From Verrucomicrobiota bacterium (GTDB lineage Bacteria; Verrucomicrobiota; Verrucomicrobiia; Opitutales; Opitutaceae): 12,946 nucleotides of DNA. Positions within the stretch are counted from its first letter, which is position 1, and every line of letters begins with the position of its first letter. Below, piece by piece: positions 6,688 to 12,946 of this stretch. The translations under genes were made by a program, and so were the position numbers. Where the stretch lies: assembly GCA_023386835.1 (NCBI GenBank), contig JAEWIY010000106.1:1-12946 (forward strand). The letters are read 5' to 3'. The notes under the pieces were generated by a model. It searched no databases. It was not told the origin of the DNA and worked only from the letters and a program-made list of their open reading frames with translations.

Positions 6688-6919
6688 GGCGACCTCCTCC
6701 ACAGATGCCGGCGGGGATATTCGCGTCGCCCTCCAGGAACATCAACGCCTTCGCATAACTCCGGCGCTCAAGGAAGTGAACGAGTTGGGGATGCAGCGCG
6801 CCTCGCGCCTGGCCAACAATCGTGTCGAGCCGCGCCGTTTCCTCCGCGATGGTTTGGCCATTCGCCTGGCTGATCGCGTCCAACAGTCGCTGGAGCGACG
6901 TTTTGATCTGAGTTTCCAT
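6674..6919 (-). CDS. Small conserved protein of unknown function (81 aa)
   Basis: ATG 6919 begins METQIKTSLQRLLDAI. The protein is mostly helical and carries the compact motif LHPQLVHFLERRSYAKAL (residues 42-59), ending in PAGICGGGRRGRT. From memory, similar proteins with the HPQL...HFLERRSYAKAL core occur in Verrucomicrobiota and Planctomycetota, but I know no function. No signal peptide or membrane segment is present. A TTG at 6931 would add four residues and is less likely. On the minus strand a TATTAA (6943-6938) could be a -10 box with transcription starting near 6931, but there is no good -35. The gene overlaps the SUI1-family gene by 14 bases, and its last codons contain that gene's SD. 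The two are probably one operon. Confidence 0.8.
   Translation of the reverse strand: METQIKTSLQRLLDAISQANGQTIAEETARLDTIVGQARGALHPQLVHFLERRSYAKALMFLEGDANIPAGICGGGRRGRT
6693..6698 (-). promoter_or_regulatory. Strong Shine-Dalgarno sequence for the SUI1-family gene, inside the upstream gene
   Basis: Read on the minus strand, AGGAGG (6698-6693) is followed by five bases and GTG (6687-6685). It is the strongest ribosome binding site in the window and decides the start of the SUI1-family gene. It lies within the final codons of the small upstream gene and encodes part of its Gly/Arg tail. Confidence 0.75.
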
Positions 6920-7064
6920 GCGCAAAAACAATCCGGGTTAATAGGACCTGTACGTGGGTTTAGCGGCGCTGAACGATCCCCGGCACGACGGACATGAGCC
7001 GGGAAGTCACTTGAGTAAAGAGCCTGCTTCGGTTCAAGTAGCGGGGATTCTCATTCGTCATTGC

Positions 7065-7120
7065 GTTTGCTGAAGCAAACCGCGCCCGTCACCCGACGCG
7101 GCTGGTTTGCTTTTCTTTTC
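7065..7120 (+). promoter_or_regulatory. Attenuator-like leader of the sucA-sucB-lpd operon
   Basis: Two mutually exclusive hairpins share the segment 7075-7080. Hairpin A is GTTTGC (7065-7070), loop TGAA, GCAAAC (7075-7080). Hairpin B pairs GCAAACC (7075-7081) with GGTTTGC (7104-7110) and continues inward with interruptions to an inner stem CGTC/GACG (7087-7090 and 7095-7098) around ACCC. Hairpin B is followed at once by TTTTCTTTTC (7111-7120), the layout of an intrinsic terminator, and hairpin A would prevent it. The sucA ATG is at 7126, so the structure could also act on translation. No known riboswitch fold is recognised. The pairing is directly visible; the regulatory role is inferred. 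Confidence 0.5.
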
Positions 7121-7125
7121 CTCTC

Positions 7126-9870
<2,745 letters not shown>

Positions 9871-9906
9871 TCCGCCCCTTCCCCTACGCCCTGCGTTCCT
9901 CTTCCC

Positions 9907-11166
9907 ATGGCCCTAATCGAAGTTAAGATCCCCCCGATGGGTGAATCCATCAGCACCGGCGTGCTGGCCAAATGGCACGTCGCCGATGGCGCCACCGTTC
10001 AAGCCGGCCAAGTGCTCTTTGAACTCGAGACCGACAAGATCACGTCCGAGGGCACGGCGGAATCGGACGGGCGCATCAGCTTGAAGGGCGCGGAAGGCGC
10101 GGAAGTCGGGATCGGCCAGGTGGTCGCCACAGTGGATCCGTCCGCCGCCCCGGCGGCGCCCGCCGCTGACACCAAGGGTGGCGCGTCAGGGGCCGCTGCC
10201 GCTGCGGCCACGCTGCCCCCGCCCTCCTCGGCCGCGCTCGAGGCGCTCTCGCCGGCCGTTCGCCGCCTCGCGAGCGAGACAGGCGTCGATCCCGCTCACG
10301 TTCAAGGCACGGGCAAAGGTGGCCGCGTCACGAAGGGTGACATGCTGGCCGCCGCCGAGTCCGGCGCCGCCGCCAAGGCTCAGCCAGCCGCCACCGAGAA
10401 GAAGGCGGCCGCTCCCGCGCCCGCCGCGCCAGCTGCCGCGGCTTCGAAAAAGCCGGCCTCCACCGGCGAGCGTCAGACCCGGAAGAAGATGACCCCGCTG
10501 CGCGCCCGGATCGCGCAACGGCTGGTGCAGGCGCAGAGCGAGGCCGCCATGCTGACCACGTTCAACGAGGTCGACATGTCAGCGGTCATGGCGCTCCGCT
10601 CGAAGTACCAGGACGCGTTCGTCAAGAAGCACGGGTTCAAGCTCGGCTTCATGTCCTTCTTCGCCAAGGCCGTCGTCCATGCGTTGAAGGAGGTCCCTGC
10701 GATCAACGCGCAAATCGACGGCGACCACATTGTCCAGAACCACTATTACGACCTCGGCGTCGCCGTCTCCACGGACAAGGGCCTCGTGGTCCCGGTCATC
10801 CGCGACTGCGATACGCTCAGCATGGCCGGAATTGAGCAGGCGATCGCCGACGTCGCCAAGAAGGCGCGCGACGGCAAGCTGACGCTGCCCGACCTCGAAG
10901 GCGGCGTCTTCACGATCACCAACGGCGGCATCTTCGGCTCGATGCTCTCGACCCCGATCCTCAACGCGCCGCAAAGCGCCATTCTCGGGCTGCACGCGAT
11001 CAACGAGCGCCCGGTGGCGGTGGACGGTCAGGTGGTCATTCGTCCGATGATGTATCTGGCGCTCAGCTACGATCACCGGCTGGTCGACGGCCGCGAGGCG
11101 GTGACGTTCCTCGTCAAGGTGAAGCAGGCGATCGAGGATCCGGCCCGCCTGCTGATCGAAATCTAA
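9907..11166 (+). CDS. sucB: Dihydrolipoyl succinyltransferase, E2 of 2-oxoglutarate dehydrogenase
   Basis: E2o carries the succinyl group on a swinging lipoyl arm, passes it to CoA, and forms the complex core. The 419-residue protein shows all three domains: one lipoyl domain (1-77) with Lys44 in ELETDKITSE as the lipoylated residue, a peripheral-subunit-binding domain (about 114-150; SPAVRRLASETGV, then GTGKGGRVTKGD), and a catalytic domain (about 190-419) ending with SYDHRLVDGREA, where His390 and Asp394 are catalytic. Ala/Pro-rich linkers of about 30 residues flank the binding domain. Position after sucA, the length and the single lipoyl domain favour E2o over the pyruvate dehydrogenase E2. 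The gap from sucA is 36 bases. No SD is seen; the 11 bases before ATG 9907 are all pyrimidines. Often named odhB. Confidence 0.96.
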   Translation: MALIEVKIPPMGESISTGVLAKWHVADGATVQAGQVLFELETDKITSEGTAESDGRISLKGAEGAEVGIGQVVATVDPSAAPAAPAADTKGGASGAAAAAATLPPPSSAALEALSPAVRRLASETGVDPAHVQGTGKGGRVTKGDMLAAAESGAAAKAQPAATEKKAAAPAPAAPAAAASKKPASTGERQTRKKMTPLRARIAQRLVQAQSEAAMLTTFNEVDMSAVMALRSKYQDAFVKKHGFKLGFMSFFAKAVVHALKEVPAINAQIDGDHIVQNHYYDLGVAVSTDKGLVVPVIRDCDTLSMAGIEQAIADVAKKARDGKLTLPDLEGGVFTITNGGIFGSMLSTPILNAPQSAILGLHAINERPVAVDGQVVIRPMMYLALSYDHRLVDGREAVTFLVKVKQAIEDPARLLIEI

Positions 11167-11221
11167 GTGCGCTGCCGCCGGGCGCCTCCGGTGCCCACGG
11201 ACCGCCAGTTCTCCCCACTTC

Positions 11222-12613
11222 ATGAGTTCGTTTGATCTGATCGTCATCGGTGCCGGCCCCGGCGGCTATGTCTGCGCGTTTCGCGCCGCCCAGCTGGGGC
11301 TCAAGGTCGCGCTGATCGAGAAGCGCGCCACCCTGGGCGGCACCTGCCTGAACGTCGGCTGCATTCCCAGCAAGGCGCTCCTGAATTCATCGGAGCACTA
11401 CGCCTTCGCCCGGCAGCATGCCGCCGAGCACGGCGTGCAGCTGGGCGAGGTGCGCCTCGATCTGGCGGCGATGATGAAAAAGAAGGACGCCGTCGTGACG
11501 AAGCTCGTCGGGGGCGTCGCGCAGCTCGCCAAAGCCCGCAAGATCACCGTGATTTCGGGTGCGGCCTCGTTCGTCGATCAGTCAACGATCGCGGTGACGC
11601 CGTCGGGCGGTGGTGAACCGCAACGCGTCTCGGCCAAGCACATCGTGATCGCCACCGGCTCGGCGCCCGTGGAGCTGCCATTCCTGAAGTTCGACGGCAA
11701 AGCAGTGCTCTCCAGCGACGACGCGATCGCGCTGCCGGCCGTGCCGAGCCGGCTTGCGGTCGTCGGCGGCGGCGCGATCGGGCTCGAACTCGGCTCCGTC
11801 TGGGCCCGCCTCGGTGCAGAGGTCACCGTGGTCGAGTTCCTGCCGAAAATCATCGCGACGTACGACGATGACGTCGTGCGCCAATTCACCCGCTTGCTGC
11901 AGAAGCAGGGGCTGAAGATCGAGACCGGCGCGAAGGTGCTCGGTTACGAGAAGGGTGTTCTGCGCGCCGAGCGCGAAGGCAAGACGATCGAAATCGCGGC
12001 CGACCAGGTTCTGGTCGCAGTGGGTCGGCGTCCCTACACCGACGGGCTTGGTTTGGAGCAGGCCGGGGTGCAGTTGGACGAGCGGAAGCGCATCAAGGTC
12101 GATGGCCACCTGCGCACGGGCGTCGAAGGCATCTGGGCGATTGGTGACGTGGTCGCCGGTCCGATGCTGGCGCACAAGGCCGAAGAGGACGGTGTCGCTG
12201 TGGCCGAGTGGATCGCCGGCAAGGCCGGTCACATCAACTGGGACCTGATGCCGGCCATCGTTTACACGGATCCGGAAGTCGCGAGCGTCGGGCTCGGCGA
12301 AGACGCGGCGAAGGCCAAGGGGCTCTCGATCAAGACGGGGCGTTTCAACTTTGCCGCCAACGGACGTGCGCTCGCGGCCGATTCCGCTGATGGCTTCGTC
12401 AAGATCATCGCCGACGCCAAAACGGACCGGATTCTCGGCGCCCAGATCCTCGGCCGCGGCGCGGGCGAGTTGATCAGCGAGATCGTCACGCACATGGAGT
12501 ACGGCGGCAGCGCCGAAGACCTGGCACGCACGATCCACGCCCATCCGACGTTGAGCGAAGCGGTAAAGGAAGCCGGACTCGCGGTCAGCAAGTCGGCCCT
12601 GCACGCGCTGTAG
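11222..12613 (+). CDS. lpd: Dihydrolipoyl dehydrogenase (E3)
   Basis: E3 is a homodimeric flavoprotein that reoxidises dihydrolipoyl groups on E2 with NAD+. The 463-residue product is full length. It has the FAD-binding motif VIGAGPGGYVCAFRAAQLG (8-26), the redox-active disulfide in GGTCLNVGCIPSKALL (39-54; Cys42 and Cys47), the NAD-binding motif VVGGGAIGLELGSVWARLG, the second FAD motif GIWAIGDVVAGPMLAHKAEE, and the C-terminal HAHPTLSE (439-446) with His441 and Glu446 as the catalytic pair. It follows sucB by 55 bases on the same strand. Having its own E3 makes the operon a self-contained complex, though this E3 may also serve pyruvate dehydrogenase or glycine cleavage if no other copy exists. 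There is no SD; the 13 bases before ATG 11222 are pyrimidine-rich. Confidence 0.97.
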   Translation: MSSFDLIVIGAGPGGYVCAFRAAQLGLKVALIEKRATLGGTCLNVGCIPSKALLNSSEHYAFARQHAAEHGVQLGEVRLDLAAMMKKKDAVVTKLVGGVAQLAKARKITVISGAASFVDQSTIAVTPSGGGEPQRVSAKHIVIATGSAPVELPFLKFDGKAVLSSDDAIALPAVPSRLAVVGGGAIGLELGSVWARLGAEVTVVEFLPKIIATYDDDVVRQFTRLLQKQGLKIETGAKVLGYEKGVLRAEREGKTIEIAADQVLVAVGRRPYTDGLGLEQAGVQLDERKRIKVDGHLRTGVEGIWAIGDVVAGPMLAHKAEEDGVAVAEWIAGKAGHINWDLMPAIVYTDPEVASVGLGEDAAKAKGLSIKTGRFNFAANGRALAADSADGFVKIIADAKTDRILGAQILGRGAGELISEIVTHMEYGGSAEDLARTIHAHPTLSEAVKEAGLAVSKSALHAL

Positions 12614-12628
12614 CAGCCTGGCCGCTAC

Positions 12629-12656
12629 GACCGCGTCGTCGAACTACGACGCGGTC
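12629..12656. terminator. Hairpin terminator between lpd and the convergent gene
   Basis: GACCGCGTCGT (12629-12639), loop CGAACT, and ACGACGCGGTC (12646-12656) form a perfect 11-bp stem 15 bases after the lpd stop codon. The stem is strong, but neither side has a good U-run (TGTT on the plus strand), so it may work as a bidirectional barrier or an mRNA 3'-end stabiliser rather than a textbook intrinsic terminator. The stop codon of the convergent minus-strand gene (12644-12646) lies in its loop and arm. Confidence 0.6.
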
Positions 12657-12946
12657 TGTTCGATCACCCAGCGGCTGGTTCGCGCCAGCGCAATCGTCGC
12701 CTCTGCGAATTCGCGAACATCGCGCGGCAACGGCAATCCCTGCGCACGCAACGTGACCCAGGCGGGAAACGCAGGATCAGCCAGCCGCTGCTGCTGCTCC
12801 GCCAGCGCGTTCGGCGACGCATCGAAGGCGGCCAGGGCCAGTTCGGACGCGAGGTGCGCGAGTGTGCGCGCCGCCTGTCGCGTCGGTTCCTCAGCCGGAC
12901 TCGCCGCCACGGTTCCGAGCCCGACCGCCGCCGCGGACGCCAGACC
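12644..12946 (-). CDS. C-terminal part of an unidentified, probably exported protein, cut by the window edge
   Basis: The minus-strand frame is open from the right edge (12946) to a TAG at 12646-12644, giving at least 100 residues. A GTG at 12910 exists, but the frame continues upstream with an Ala/Gly/Val-rich run (GLASAAAVGLGTVAAS) typical of a signal peptide or membrane segment, so the true start is probably just outside the window. The rest is a small helical, Ala-rich domain with PAFPAWVTLRAQGLPLP and a Trp near the C-terminus (SRWVIEQTAS). I do not recognise the family. It converges on lpd, with the hairpin at 12629-12656 overlapping its stop codon. GC-rich third codon positions support real coding. 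Confidence 0.6.
   Translation of the reverse strand, partial: GLASAAAVGLGTVAASPAEEPTRQAARTLAHLASELALAAFDASPNALAEQQQRLADPAFPAWVTLRAQGLPLPRDVREFAEATIALARTSRWVIEQTAS

Noticed and set aside
10140..10480. GCC-rich repetitive stretches in sucB as a DNA repeat
   Set aside because: They encode the Ala/Pro-rich flexible linkers expected in E2 subunits, so protein function explains them.
10579..12604. Long minus-strand open frames opposite sucB (10579-11247) and lpd (11582-12604)
   Set aside because: They are antisense shadows of conserved enzymes with no domain motif, and the longer one has no plausible start or RBS context.

Overview
This is a high-GC (by eye roughly 64%) bacterial chromosomal window. 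It carries housekeeping and catabolic genes and no sign of mobile DNA, CRISPR, rRNA or tRNA genes. Gene content suggests a Verrucomicrobiota member, perhaps Opitutales/Opitutaceae: a ThuA-like protein next to a Gfo/Idh/MocA oxidoreductase, a YciH/SUI1 factor behind a small conserved protein, and SD-poor, pyrimidine-rich starts. That lineage is an inference from family knowledge, not a database result.

Left part (1-1071): the first 21 codons of a minus-strand gene run off the left edge. A strong intrinsic terminator (minus strand, 111-142) separates it from a minus-strand gene for an exported protein of unknown function (163-768). A 303-base divergent intergenic region follows.

Centre (1072-6261, plus strand): a ThuA-domain protein and a Gfo/Idh/MocA oxidoreductase form a probable two-gene sugar-catabolism unit. 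Next comes a 799-residue single-pass membrane protein with a large cytoplasmic region, a PEGA domain and a TonB C-terminal domain. It is followed by metF (5,10-methylenetetrahydrofolate reductase), whose start codon lies inside a perfect 14-bp inverted repeat built from octamers.

Minus-strand pair (6277-6919): a small conserved protein and a SUI1/YciH-type translation factor overlap by 14 bases and are probably translationally coupled.

Right part (7126-12613, plus strand): the complete 2-oxoglutarate dehydrogenase complex is encoded in order: E1 (sucA), E2 with one lipoyl domain (sucB/odhB) and E3 (lpd). A leader just before sucA can form two mutually exclusive hairpins, the second followed by a T-rich tract, which resembles an attenuator. 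All three genes lack a Shine-Dalgarno sequence and start behind pyrimidine tracts. A hairpin at 12629-12656 ends the operon against a convergent minus-strand gene that runs off the right edge.

Most of the window is ordinary metabolism. The features most worth a second look are the sucA leader, the metF start-codon palindrome, the PEGA-TonB fusion and the exported protein. I did not see a clearly new multigene system.
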